Assembly (NCBI RefSeq): GCF_003814815.1
Contig: NZ_RKQQ01000005.1
Span: 124,001-188,000, forward strand
From: Salisediminibacterium halotolerans
Lineage (GTDB): Bacteria > Bacillota > Bacilli > Bacillales > Salisediminibacteriaceae
Reading direction: 5' to 3'
Length of the DNA: 64,000 nucleotides
Part shown: positions 45,242 through 53,738 of the stretch, one piece after another
Layout of the letters: each line of letters opens with the position of its first letter
Numbering within the stretch: position 1 is the first letter of the stretch
Notes under the pieces: model-generated
The model's input: the letters and a program-made list of their open reading frames with translations, nothing else
Told to the model about the DNA's origin: nothing
Databases searched by the model: none
Translations under genes and position numbers: made by a program

Positions 45242-46285
45242 ATGAAATCAGAACCGTTAAAAGAACGAAGTTTGTATGATGTCGACGCGCCGAATGCGTC
45301 GACCGGCATTTTGAACGGAGAAAGCTCGAACGTGCTTAATTGGGACGATGTCCGCTTTCCGTGGGCGTATCCGCTGTATAAAAACATGCTCGCGAATTTT
45401 TGGACGCCGTTTGAAATCAATATGTCTTCAGACATTAAAGACTTTCAGTATTTGTCAGACAACGAAGAAGATGCCTTTAAAAAAATCATCGGGCTCTTAG
45501 CGTTTTTAGACAGCATCCAAACCGATTATGCGATGCATGTTTCAAAGTACGTGACGGACTCAAGTTTGAATGCGCTGATGACGACACTCGCGTTTCAAGA
45601 AGTTGTCCATAATCAAAGCTATTCTTACGTGCTTTCCAGTTTAGTATCAAAAGACGAACAAGAGGAAATATTTGAGTATTGGAAGCACGATCCGGTGCTC
45701 CGAAAACGCAACGATTTTATCGCAGAAGGCTACGAAGCGTTTGTCAATAATCCGACGCCGGAGACGCTGTTAAAATCAATTGTTTATGATGTCATTTTAG
45801 AAGGATTGAATTTTTACTCCGGTTTCAGCTTTTTCTACTCGTTGGCGCGCGACGGAAAAATGGTCTCGACCTCAACGATGATTAACTACATTAACCGCGA
45901 TGAACAGCTGCACGTCATGCTGTTTGCCCGGATGTTTAAAGAAATCCGCAACGAATATCCGGAACTGCAAGGCGAAGAGATTGACCGTTTTGTCCAGGAA
46001 ACGTTTATCGAAGCGGCCGAACTGGAAATTGAGTGGGCGCGCTACATTATCGGCAATGAATTTCCTGCGATTCCAATCGGGGATTTGGAAGACTACATTC
46101 GTTTTATGGCGAATAAGCGGGTCAACGAACTTGGCGTGGAACGGCCGTTTGATGGCTACCGGAAAAATCCGATGAGCTGGATTAAAGTGTATGAAGACAT
46201 GAACGACGGGAAGACTGATTTCTTCGAGCAGAAACCGCGCCAATATGCGAAAGTTTCTGAAGATAACGGGTTCGACGATTTGTAA
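45242..46285 (+). CDS. nrdB: Class I ribonucleoside-diphosphate reductase, beta subunit
   Basis: 347 aa, four-helix metal protein that holds the tyrosyl radical. Metal ligands are visible in FLDSIQTD, FQEVVHNQSY (E-x2-H with the radical Tyr four residues later), ILEGLNFY and RDEQLHV. It has no ATP-cone extension. It starts 17 bases after nrdA with AAAGGAG upstream and acts in a complex with NrdA under aerobic conditions. Confidence 0.94.
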   Translation: MKSEPLKERSLYDVDAPNASTGILNGESSNVLNWDDVRFPWAYPLYKNMLANFWTPFEINMSSDIKDFQYLSDNEEDAFKKIIGLLAFLDSIQTDYAMHVSKYVTDSSLNALMTTLAFQEVVHNQSYSYVLSSLVSKDEQEEIFEYWKHDPVLRKRNDFIAEGYEAFVNNPTPETLLKSIVYDVILEGLNFYSGFSFFYSLARDGKMVSTSTMINYINRDEQLHVMLFARMFKEIRNEYPELQGEEIDRFVQETFIEAAELEIEWARYIIGNEFPAIPIGDLEDYIRFMANKRVNELGVERPFDGYRKNPMSWIKVYEDMNDGKTDFFEQKPRQYAKVSEDNGFDDL

Positions 46286-46317
46286 TACGGGGAAAAATTA
46301 AAGAGGGGGAGTAAACA

Positions 46318-48132
46318 ATGACACTGGGGATCGCGCCATTCGCGAAGATCATTGATACTGACAGCGACGTCTTAAAAGAAAATGCGAACGTTAACGGCTC
46401 GACACCGCTTGGAAAAATGAACGCTTTTGCAAGCGAAACGATGAAGTGGTTTACAGACGAAAAACTATTGGAAAAAGAGATTCGCGAAGCAGAAGAGGAG
46501 AACGTCCTGTACATTCATGATAAAGATTACTATCCGACCGGAACGACGACGTGCTGTCAAATTCCGCTCGGGAAACTTTTACAAACAGGTTTTCACACCG
46601 GTCACGGGTACATTCGCCCGCCGAAATCGATCACAACAGCGTTTGCGCTGGCAGCGATTGTTGTGCAGTCCAACCAAAACTTTCAGCACGGCGGGCAAGC
46701 CTACCCGGCGATTGACCGCGATTTAGCGCCTTTTGTCGTTTTATCATACGAAAAGTACAAAGCGGAAGGGTACACCGATGACGGTGCTTGGGAAAAAACA
46801 AAAGCAGAAGCGGCCCAAGCCGCCGAAGCGTTTATTCATAACCTCAATACAATGCACTCACGCGGCGGCGGACAAGTGCCGTTTGTATCGATCAATTTCG
46901 GTACGGACATCTCGGAAGAAGGCCGATTGATCACTGCTGAAATCTTGGCAGCGGTGCAAAACGGTCTCGGCCGCGGCGAAACACCGATTTTTCCGATCCA
47001 GATTTTTAAAGTCAAAGACGGAATCAACGGCAACCCGGAGGATCCAAACTACGATTTATTTTTAAAAGCGGTTGAGACGTCTTCGCGCCGGCTCTATCCG
47101 AATTTCAGCTTTCTCGATGCTCCGTTTAACCGGGCTTATTACCGTGAGGATGACCCTGATACGGAAGTAGCCTACATGGGCTGCCGCACGCGCGTAATGG
47201 GCAATGTGAACGGCGAAGAAACGGTATCGGGGCGGGGGAATCTCTCGTTTTCATCGGTAAATCTCGTGCGGCTGGCGTTGAAAGCAGACGGGGACTTATT
47301 GGCTTTTTTCACGGAACTGAATAAGGCGGTTGCTTTATGCATGAAGCAGCTGCATGGACGCTACGATTTTCAAGGCAGCTTTCCGGCGTCGTCGTTCCCG
47401 TTTTTATATGCGCAAGGCGTTTGGCGGGGCGGGGAAACGCTGAATCCCGGGGATCGTGTCGAACCGCTTTTGCGCGAAGGCTCTTTAAGCGTCGGCTTTA
47501 TCGGTTTAGCCGAAGCGCTGCAAGTTTTGACCGGGAGCCATCACGGAGAAAGTGACGAAGCGTGGCAGCTCGGTCAGGAGATTATTGCGGAAATGCGCCG
47601 GTTGACCGATGAAGAGACGGCACGAAGCGGGCGAAACGTCGCGCTGCTTGCGACACCTGCAGAGGGGCTGTCGGGAAAGTTTGTCGCCAGAGACCGTGAG
47701 ATGTTCGGGGATGTGAAGGGGATCACTGATAAAGCGTATTATACGAATTCGTTTCATCTGCCGGTTTATGCGGATGTGACCGTGAAAGAAAAAATTAACA
47801 GAGAAGCTCCTTTTCACTGCTACTGTAACGGCGGACATATTACGTACGTGGAAGTCGACGGCAATGCCTCGGCAAATACGCAAGCATTTCAAGAAATTAT
47901 CGCGTACATGAAACAGGCCGGCATCGGCTACGGTTCGATTAACCATCCGGTTGACCATTGTTTTTCCTGCGGCTATCAAGGAATGATCGGCGACGAGTGT
48001 CCGACATGCGGCGAAGAAGATCCGGCAAACATCCAGCACATCCGCCGGATCACCGGTTACCTTGTCGGCGGTCTCGACCGCTGGAACGAAGCGAAGCGCG
48101 CTGAAGAAAAAGACCGGGTGAAGCATCGATGA
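46318..48132 (+). CDS. nrdD: Class III anaerobic ribonucleoside-triphosphate reductase
   Basis: 604 aa glycyl radical enzyme for oxygen-free growth. The C-terminal zinc motif is CFSCGY...CPTCG, and the glycyl radical site is in RRITGYLVGG. The protein is about 100 residues shorter than cone-bearing NrdD proteins, and the N-terminus has no ATP-cone. It follows nrdB after 32 bases with GAGGGGG upstream and overlaps nrdG by four bases. Confidence 0.93.
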   Translation: MTLGIAPFAKIIDTDSDVLKENANVNGSTPLGKMNAFASETMKWFTDEKLLEKEIREAEEENVLYIHDKDYYPTGTTTCCQIPLGKLLQTGFHTGHGYIRPPKSITTAFALAAIVVQSNQNFQHGGQAYPAIDRDLAPFVVLSYEKYKAEGYTDDGAWEKTKAEAAQAAEAFIHNLNTMHSRGGGQVPFVSINFGTDISEEGRLITAEILAAVQNGLGRGETPIFPIQIFKVKDGINGNPEDPNYDLFLKAVETSSRRLYPNFSFLDAPFNRAYYREDDPDTEVAYMGCRTRVMGNVNGEETVSGRGNLSFSSVNLVRLALKADGDLLAFFTELNKAVALCMKQLHGRYDFQGSFPASSFPFLYAQGVWRGGETLNPGDRVEPLLREGSLSVGFIGLAEALQVLTGSHHGESDEAWQLGQEIIAEMRRLTDEETARSGRNVALLATPAEGLSGKFVARDREMFGDVKGITDKAYYTNSFHLPVYADVTVKEKINREAPFHCYCNGGHITYVEVDGNASANTQAFQEIIAYMKQAGIGYGSINHPVDHCFSCGYQGMIGDECPTCGEEDPANIQHIRRITGYLVGGLDRWNEAKRAEEKDRVKHR

Positions 48133-48608
48133 AGGTGTTGGCAATCAATCGTGATTCGATCGTCGATGGCGAAGGTTTGCGGACAGTGGTTTATTTTGCC
48201 GGCTGTCCGCACCGCTGTTACGGTTGTCACAACCCGGAATCTTGGGACTATGATCAAGGGGAAGACTACACCGCAGACGAGCTCGTCGAAGCCGTGCTGC
48301 AGGGAGAAACGCAAAATGTGACGTTGTCCGGCGGTGAACCGTTCGCCCAGGCAGAAGAGGTTTATCCGGCAGCGGCCGCGCTAAAACGCTTCGGTTTAAA
48401 CGTCTGGAGTTACACCGGCTACGAGTATGAAGAATTGGCAGAGAGCGGAACAGACAGTCAAAAAGCTCTGCTTGAGACGATTGATGTTCTCGTCGACGGA
48501 CCGTATCGTGACAAGGAGCGGGACACGACACTGGCTTTTCGCGGAAGCCGGAACCAGCGGATCATCCGCTTAAAAGAACAGGAAGCCGCGCAGCTTCCGT
48601 CAAAATAG
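48129..48608 (+). CDS. nrdG: Anaerobic ribonucleotide reductase activating protein
   Basis: 159 aa radical SAM enzyme that installs the glycyl radical on NrdD. The cluster motif is CPHRCYGC (C-x3-C-x2-C) and the SAM motif is SGGEPF. The start overlaps the nrdD stop as ATGA, indicating translational coupling. It is the last gene of the riboswitch-controlled operon. Confidence 0.94.
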   Translation: MKVLAINRDSIVDGEGLRTVVYFAGCPHRCYGCHNPESWDYDQGEDYTADELVEAVLQGETQNVTLSGGEPFAQAEEVYPAAAALKRFGLNVWSYTGYEYEELAESGTDSQKALLETIDVLVDGPYRDKERDTTLAFRGSRNQRIIRLKEQEAAQLPSK

Positions 48609-48629
48609 CAGTTTATCTTCATTCTAAGG

Positions 48630-48649
48630 ACGTTTTGTAAAAAACGTCT
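48630..48649 (+). terminator. Hairpin after nrdG, left of repeat copy 3
   Basis: GACGTTTT and AAAACGTC, but without a T run: repeat copy 3 follows directly. The same hairpin with a T run occurs at 48819. Confidence 0.6.
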
Positions 48650-48818
48650 CAGAAAAAAGCCATGCATCCACTCCACCGACGCCTCCGGGAAAGCAAGAGA
48701 CGAAGATCCGGATTCGGCGGTCTGATACCGACGAATACTAGCTGAGTCCTTGCCCGGGGCAAGCGGAGGGCAGTGGATTCATGGCTGACAGCAAAATAAT
48801 CGTTTGTCTACAATCTGG
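48650..48818 (-). repeat. Dispersed intergenic repeat, copy 3 (long form)
   Basis: Read on the minus strand it begins CAGATTGTAGACAAACGATT, then AGCCATGAATCCACTGCCCT, CCGCTTGCCCCGGGCAAG, GACTCAGCTAGTATTCG, a damaged central hairpin, GGATCTTCGTCTCTTGC, TTTCCCGGAGGCGTCGG and AGTGGATGCATGGCTT. It is nearly collinear with copy 2 over about 130 bases, in opposite orientation. Confidence 0.8.
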
Positions 48819-48847
48819 GACGTTTTGTTAAAAAACGTCTTTTTTTT
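48819..48847 (+). terminator. Terminator right of repeat copy 3
   Basis: GACGTTTT and AAAACGTC followed by eight T; duplicate of the hairpin at 48630. Confidence 0.82.
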
Positions 48848-48850
48848 GTA

Positions 48851-48866
48851 TTGAAAGCGTTTGCTG
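48851..48866. promoter_or_regulatory. Candidate cre site upstream of the symporter
   Basis: TTGAAAGCGTTTGCTG fits WTGNAANCGNWWNCAW except for the last two positions. It overlaps a possible -35 (TTGAAA). Confidence 0.45.
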
Positions 48867-48995
48867 AAAACTGAGAATTGCGACTGTTCCGCGGGAGTCT
48901 TGAAATCGAGAGCAAAAAGAGGCAATATGATCGTGGGTGAAAAACAAATGTCCTTTTTGTAAGGACGTCAATCAGCAAAGAAAGGAATGACACCA

Positions 48996-50141
48996 TTGAA
49001 ATTAATTTTAAAACTGATTTTAGGTATTCTTACTGGTATTGTCGTTGGTTTAGTCGGATTTGAACCGCTGACAAAGCTGTTCATTACATTTGAAATGCTC
49101 TTTGGACAGTTTATTGAATTTATGATTCCGCTCATTATCCTCTTTTTTATTGCGTCAGGGGTAGCAAATCTTGGCGGAGCTTCGGCGAGACTTGTCGGAT
49201 TGAACGTCGGGGGAGCTTATTTGTCCACCGTTCTTGCCGGTATCATGGCTTATTTTGTCGCGGTGGCAGTGATGCCGATGATCGCTTCGGAACAGGCGGC
49301 CCCGGAAGAAGGCGCCGGATTGGAACCTTTCTTCGAACTCGAAATCGAACCTTTAATGGGCGTGATTACAGCGCTTGTGATGGCGTTTATGTTTGGGATC
49401 GCGATGTCCAAACTGAAGACATCCGCGCTGATTCAAGTGTTTGATCAAGGAAAAGCAGTGATTGAACTTGTGATCAAAGGGATTATCATCCCGCTCCTGC
49501 CGTTTTTCATTGCGGGAATTTTTGCCGGGATAGCGGAAGAAGGGACTGTATTTGCCACGCTGCAAATCTTCGGGCTCGTGCTGTTGGCCGCGATTGCACT
49601 GCATTGGGTGTGGATTTCCCTGCAGTATATTCTCGTCGGACTTTATACAGGACGCAATCCGCTCCAGTTAATCAAAACGATGCTTCCTGCTTACTTTACA
49701 GCGCTCGGAACGATGAGCTCAGCGGCAACGATCCCTGTGACTGTTAAGCAGGCAAGAGAAAATGGGGTTCGTGAAGAAGTAGCCAACTTCAGTGTACCGC
49801 TCGGTGCGACGATTCACTTAGCCGGAAGTGTCATCACGATTGTCAGCTGTGCTGTCGCTGTGATGGCTGTACTGGACGGTTTTACGATCCCTGGTTTCTT
49901 TGAAATGCTTCCGGTGATTGCGATGCTCGGGATTATCATGGTTGCCGCTCCCGGGGTGCCCGGCGGTGCGATCATGGCAGCGATCGGTGTGTTGACGAGC
50001 ATGCTCGGCTTTACCGAAGTGGCGTTTGGCTTAATGATCGCTTTGTATATGGCCCAAGACAGCTTTGGCACAGCTGCTAACGTGACCGGTGACGGCGCGA
50101 TAGCGCTTGCGATCGATAAACTGACAGAGAAGGTCAAGTAA
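48996..50141 (+). CDS. Dicarboxylate/amino acid:cation symporter (DAACS family)
   Basis: 381 aa with about eight transmembrane helices and two re-entrant loops. ALGTMSSAATIPVTV is the serine-rich first hairpin motif, and AQDSFGTAANVTGDGAIAL contains the substrate/cation site near the C-terminus. Relatives take up glutamate, aspartate or C4-dicarboxylates with Na+ or H+. TTG 48996 is nine bases after AAAGGA; ATG 48987 overlaps that site. A cre-like site upstream suggests carbon catabolite repression. Confidence 0.88.
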   Translation: MKLILKLILGILTGIVVGLVGFEPLTKLFITFEMLFGQFIEFMIPLIILFFIASGVANLGGASARLVGLNVGGAYLSTVLAGIMAYFVAVAVMPMIASEQAAPEEGAGLEPFFELEIEPLMGVITALVMAFMFGIAMSKLKTSALIQVFDQGKAVIELVIKGIIIPLLPFFIAGIFAGIAEEGTVFATLQIFGLVLLAAIALHWVWISLQYILVGLYTGRNPLQLIKTMLPAYFTALGTMSSAATIPVTVKQARENGVREEVANFSVPLGATIHLAGSVITIVSCAVAVMAVLDGFTIPGFFEMLPVIAMLGIIMVAAPGVPGGAIMAAIGVLTSMLGFTEVAFGLMIALYMAQDSFGTAANVTGDGAIALAIDKLTEKVK

Positions 50142-50151
50142 ATAAAGACAG

Positions 50152-50190
50152 ACAGAAATCCCTCTGCGATTTTAACGCAGAGGGATTTCT
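50152..50190. terminator. Bidirectional terminator
   Basis: AGAAATCCCTCTGCG and CGCAGAGGGATTTCT around seven bases, between convergent genes. Confidence 0.9.
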
Positions 50191-50597
50191 TACGGCCGTA
50201 AATGCGGGGAATCATCATCCGGTTGGATAAATTCAATTTTGTTTCCGTCCGGGTCGCTGATCCAGCACTGCCAGTTTTGTCCGACACCGCGTTTCGGTTC
50301 AACATCGAGCATGATGCCTTGGTCGCGAAGCTGATTGGCGGTTTCGCGGATATCGTTTACGCGAAAACAGATATGGTGCATGCCGATCGTTTTCGGTTCA
50401 TCCGGCCGCTCGACTTCGCCGCCGTAAAACAGTTCGATGAACTGTTGCGGCGCCGTTTGAACGTATTCAATCCAGGGATTTCCGTTGTCATCTTGGACTT
50501 GAAAGCCGTACTTAAACCCAAGCTTGTCACAGTAAAAGGCAAGTGAACGATCCATGTTTTGAACCGTGAATGCGATATGAGCGATCCCTTCTGTCAT
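50190..50597 (-). CDS. VOC-family (glyoxalase I-like) protein
   Basis: 135 aa with the two beta-alpha-beta-beta-beta modules of the vicinal oxygen chelate fold. Metal ligand candidates are H7 (IAHIAF), E55 (FIELFY), H74 (GMHHICF) and the Glu of KIEFIQ, the pattern of lactoylglutathione lyase-like enzymes. The substrate is unknown. Start has AAGGAGGG upstream; the YhdH-type reductase lies upstream on the same strand. Confidence 0.85.
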   Translation of the reverse strand: MTEGIAHIAFTVQNMDRSLAFYCDKLGFKYGFQVQDDNGNPWIEYVQTAPQQFIELFYGGEVERPDEPKTIGMHHICFRVNDIRETANQLRDQGIMLDVEPKRGVGQNWQCWISDPDGNKIEFIQPDDDSPHLRP

Positions 50598-50629
50598 GCG
50601 TAGCCCTCCTTCAACCGATTGAAAAGAAT

Positions 50630-51619
50630 TTATTTCTTTACATTCACGAGCGTGCGCCCGCGGGCCTGACCTTGCACGACACCGGCGATTGCTTCGTTTA
50701 AGCCGTCGAGGCCGATTTCCTGTTGGACGATGTCTTCAAGGTGAGCCGGTTTCAAATCTGTTGCCGCGCGCTGCCAAACTTTTTCGCGAAGCGGCATCGG
50801 GCAGTAACTGGAATCAATTCCGAGCAAGTCGACACCGCGCAAAATAAACGGAACGACGGTCGTCGGGATATCAATGCCGGCCGTCAGTCCGCTGACGGCG
50901 ACGGCGCCGTGCTGTTTCACCGATGATAAAATGTAGGCGAGCGGCGCTCCGCCGGTGGCGTCAACAGCGGCTGCCCAGCGCTGCCGGTCTAACGGCCGGC
51001 GCTGTTCCGGATTGAGTTCATCGCGATGGATGACATCATTAGCGCCGAGACGGTAGAGATAATCGTGTTCGGAATCTTTGCCGGTGCTTGCGGTGACGCT
51101 GTAGCCGCGTTCGTTAAGCATCGAGATCGCCATGCTGCCGACACCGCCGGTGGAACCGGTCACTAAAATCGGCTCTTGCGACGGATCGAGGCCGTTTTCC
51201 TCGAGGCGGTGAATCGACATCGCGGCTGTGAAACCGGCGGTACCGATAATCATCGCTTCGCGCAGCGTAAGTCCCTCAGGAAGCGGTACGACCCAGTCTG
51301 CCGGCACACGGGCGTATTCGGCATAACCGCCGTCATGGCCGACACCTAATTCGTAACTCGTACAAATGACGTCGTCGCCTTCTTTAAAGCGCGGATCAGA
51401 AGATGACACGACTTTTCCGGACAAATCAATGCCCGGTGTAATCGGATAGCCTGATGCTACTTTCGATTTCGGATCGAGTGCGAGAGCGTCTTTGTAGTTC
51501 ACACCGGAATAAAACACTTCGATCACGACGTTGCCCTCAGGCAGCTGTTCTTCATTCTTCTGCACGACTTCGCCGGTTCCGTTTCCTGAAGCCGAAAAAG
51601 CGCGAAATGGTTGATTCAT
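50630..51619 (-). CDS. YhdH/YhfP-family quinone oxidoreductase (acrylyl-CoA reductase-like)
   Basis: 329 aa zinc-independent medium-chain reductase. FYSGVNYKDALAL and the NADP motif VTGSTGGVGSMAISML are the family marks, and the C-terminus GQARGRTLVNV is conserved. ATG 51619 has AAGGAGG upstream; the frame extends upstream without support. A perfect CRP/FNR-type palindrome lies in the divergent spacer to the methyltransferase gene. Confidence 0.87.
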   Translation of the reverse strand: MNQPFRAFSASGNGTGEVVQKNEEQLPEGNVVIEVFYSGVNYKDALALDPKSKVASGYPITPGIDLSGKVVSSSDPRFKEGDDVICTSYELGVGHDGGYAEYARVPADWVVPLPEGLTLREAMIIGTAGFTAAMSIHRLEENGLDPSQEPILVTGSTGGVGSMAISMLNERGYSVTASTGKDSEHDYLYRLGANDVIHRDELNPEQRRPLDRQRWAAAVDATGGAPLAYILSSVKQHGAVAVSGLTAGIDIPTTVVPFILRGVDLLGIDSSYCPMPLREKVWQRAATDLKPAHLEDIVQQEIGLDGLNEAIAGVVQGQARGRTLVNVKK

Positions 51620-51693
51620 AGAATGACCTCCTTGAAAAATGGTGTAAATACCCATCTTTTATTTTGACGGAACAGCATAGGCTTGTCCAGCAC

Positions 51694-51709
51694 TGTGATA
51701 CGTATCACT
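51694..51709. promoter_or_regulatory. CRP/FNR-type palindrome
   Basis: TGTGA-TACGTA-TCACT, with GTGATACGTATCAC a perfect palindrome. It agrees with the Bacillus Fnr consensus WTGTGANNNNNNTCACAW at both half-site cores and resembles the site at 25113. Confidence 0.55.
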
Positions 51710-51760
51710 GCATTCAGACCGGAAAAATAGTGTAATTGCCTATGAAGGAGTGAATGGACA

Positions 51761-52486
51761 ATGACGTTTTACGATATTTTAAGCCGCTATTATGATGATT
51801 TGTTCGGCGTCAAACAAGGAGCTGTGAACAGAGTTATCGAAGCTTTTAAAGGACAGAAAGACGTGAATCTGCTCGATGCGGCAGCGGGAAGCGGTTCTGA
51901 AGCAGCAGCATTTGCGAAAGCAGGCTTTAACGTTTCCGCGCTCGACAGCAATGCCCGGATGGCAAAGAACATCAGCCGAAAAGCTGAAGCGCAAGGTGTG
52001 AAGATCGAGACGGTTCATGCCGGGATGGAAGAAGCTGAAGAGTTATGGCCGAAAGCGGTGTTTGATGTCATCATTTGCATCGGAAATTCGTTCGTTCATT
52101 TGCCGGATAAATCTGCGATGATCCGCCAGCTGAAGCAGTTTCGCGAACTCTTAAAGCCGGGAGGGCGCTTATTGATACAAACCGTGAATTACGATCGCGT
52201 TTATGCTGAAAATATCACCGAACTCCCTGAGATTCAGCATGCGGAAAAAAACTTGCGTTTTCAGCGTTATTACCAGCTCGAAGGGAATCGGATCCGGTTT
52301 CAAATGCGGCTATACGCTTGTGACGAAGTTTTTGAAGCGGAAACGCTCCTTTATCCGTTGACGGAGGCTGACTTAAAAGAAGTGCTTGCGAGCGCAATGT
52401 TTAGCTCCATAGACATCTTTGGCGATTTTTCCGGACAGCCGTTTCAGATCGACAGTCCTTCGCTTGTCGCCGAATTACGAAAATAA
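51761..52486 (+). CDS. Class I SAM-dependent methyltransferase
   Basis: 241 aa. Motif I LLDAAAGSGSEAAAFAKAGF (about residues 34-53), acidic loop SALDSN, and motif VIICIGNSFVHL. The C-terminal beta-rich half resembles small-molecule methyltransferases of the glycine/sarcosine type, but the substrate is not determined. AAGGAG precedes the ATG. Confidence 0.82.
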   Translation: MTFYDILSRYYDDLFGVKQGAVNRVIEAFKGQKDVNLLDAAAGSGSEAAAFAKAGFNVSALDSNARMAKNISRKAEAQGVKIETVHAGMEEAEELWPKAVFDVIICIGNSFVHLPDKSAMIRQLKQFRELLKPGGRLLIQTVNYDRVYAENITELPEIQHAEKNLRFQRYYQLEGNRIRFQMRLYACDEVFEAETLLYPLTEADLKEVLASAMFSSIDIFGDFSGQPFQIDSPSLVAELRK

Positions 52487-52566
52487 AAGCTGTTCTTGCC
52501 TTTTTCCGCAGATTCCTCTAAACTTTTCATCGAATCAAGTGTGAAAATAAGGAAGGAATTGTTTTT

Positions 52567-53193
52567 ATGTGGGAGATATTAAATATGATCGGGACGATTG
52601 CTTTTGCTTTGAGCGGGGTGCTTGTTGCAATGGAAGAGCGATACGATCTGATGGGGATATACATTCTCGGCTTTATTACGGCGTTTGGCGGGGGAGCGAT
52701 CAGAAATTTATTGATTGGTGTGCCGGTAGAGGAGCTTTGGAATCAAGGGCCGTTATTTATTGCCGCTTTCTTTGTGATGACAGCAGCGTTTTTTGTGCCG
52801 CGGATTTTGCAGTGGACCCTGCTGCGACGCGGGATATTTTTTGATGCGATCGGTCTCGGCGCGTTTTCGACGCAAGGCGCGATTTATGCTTATTCGATGG
52901 GTTTGCCGTTAAGCGCTGCGATTGCAGCTGCGGCGCTGACCGGCACGGGAGGCGGGATGGTCCGCGACGTGTTGGCAGGCAGGAAACCATTATTTTTGCA
53001 ACGGGAAATCTATATTGCTTGGACACTGATTCCGGGAATTGTTGTTGGATCAGGCTGGGTAACCTCTGATATCGGGTTAGTTTCAATCGTGGCCGCTGTA
53101 GTTACGCTTCGTCAGTTTTCCGTCTACTATCGCTGGCGTTTGCCGAACCGGGAATGGCCGGTTGTTTCAGATGGAAAAAACTATGGATCATAG
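52567..53193 (+). CDS. TRIC-type cation channel protein (UPF0126)
   Basis: 208 aa with seven hydrophobic segments in two repeats. The conserved glycine-rich pieces AFGGGAIRNLLIG and TGTGGGMVRDVL are the family signatures. Bacterial members form trimeric monovalent cation channels; some have been linked to glycine uptake. AAGGAAG precedes the start. Confidence 0.88.
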   Translation: MWEILNMIGTIAFALSGVLVAMEERYDLMGIYILGFITAFGGGAIRNLLIGVPVEELWNQGPLFIAAFFVMTAAFFVPRILQWTLLRRGIFFDAIGLGAFSTQGAIYAYSMGLPLSAAIAAAALTGTGGGMVRDVLAGRKPLFLQREIYIAWTLIPGIVVGSGWVTSDIGLVSIVAAVVTLRQFSVYYRWRLPNREWPVVSDGKNYGS

Positions 53194-53247
53194 ACCGCAC
53201 CGTCATTTTGGAAATAATCGGCCTACGGTCTGTTCATCGTTTTCCGA

Positions 53248-53592
53248 TTACACCTCGCGCCATTGCAAATTCGCGAATTGTTCATTCAATGCTGCTTGGC
53301 GAAAGGAATGATCGACGTGCTGTTTTGATTGGTTGATAATAAATGAAATTTGTCGGAATGATTCGTTATTAAAAAAGTTATAACAGCGTTCGAGCAGGTG
53401 CCATTGGTAGTCAGATTGAAGGGGAAAGGATAAGCAGTCCAGTTCAATGTTGTAACTTTGCGGAGAGATGAGCGATCGGTTGTCTTGGTAAGATTGAAGC
53501 AATTCTGTCCAGTCATGTTCGTTGAACAACCCTTCGATTTTAATGTTCATCCGTTTATCGTAAGGATTGATCTGAATGAGGTGACTTCCCAA
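53248..53592 (-). CDS. Hypothetical protein, STAS-like
   Basis: 114 aa, not recognised. The alternating hydrophobic pattern (NIKIEGLFNEHDWTELLQSY... NIELDCLSFP... RQISFIINQSKQ) suggests a small alpha/beta fold such as STAS, without firm evidence. A TTG at 53592 has AGAGAGG about 11 bases upstream; ATG 53550 has no ribosome binding site. Codon use is somewhat more AT-rich and Asn/Gln/Ser-rich than in its neighbours, hinting at a foreign or fast-evolving gene. Confidence 0.5.
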   Translation of the reverse strand: MGSHLIQINPYDKRMNIKIEGLFNEHDWTELLQSYQDNRSLISPQSYNIELDCLSFPLQSDYQWHLLERCYNFFNNESFRQISFIINQSKQHVDHSFRQAALNEQFANLQWREV

Positions 53593-53713
53593 ACAAGTAT
53601 ACGTCCTCTCTTTGGTTTGTCTTCAGTTTCCACAGTACGGCAACATCCTCTGTTTTTCAACAAGGTGATCCTATTTTTCATGATTTTTTACATCATTGAG
53701 ACCGTAGAAAGCC

Positions 53714-53736
53714 GCGCTGAACCATTGGTTCAACGC
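53714..53736 (-). terminator. Terminator after the BrkB gene
   Basis: GCGTTGAACC and GGTTCAGCGC (minus strand) around three bases. Confidence 0.7.
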
Positions 53737-53738
53737 AG

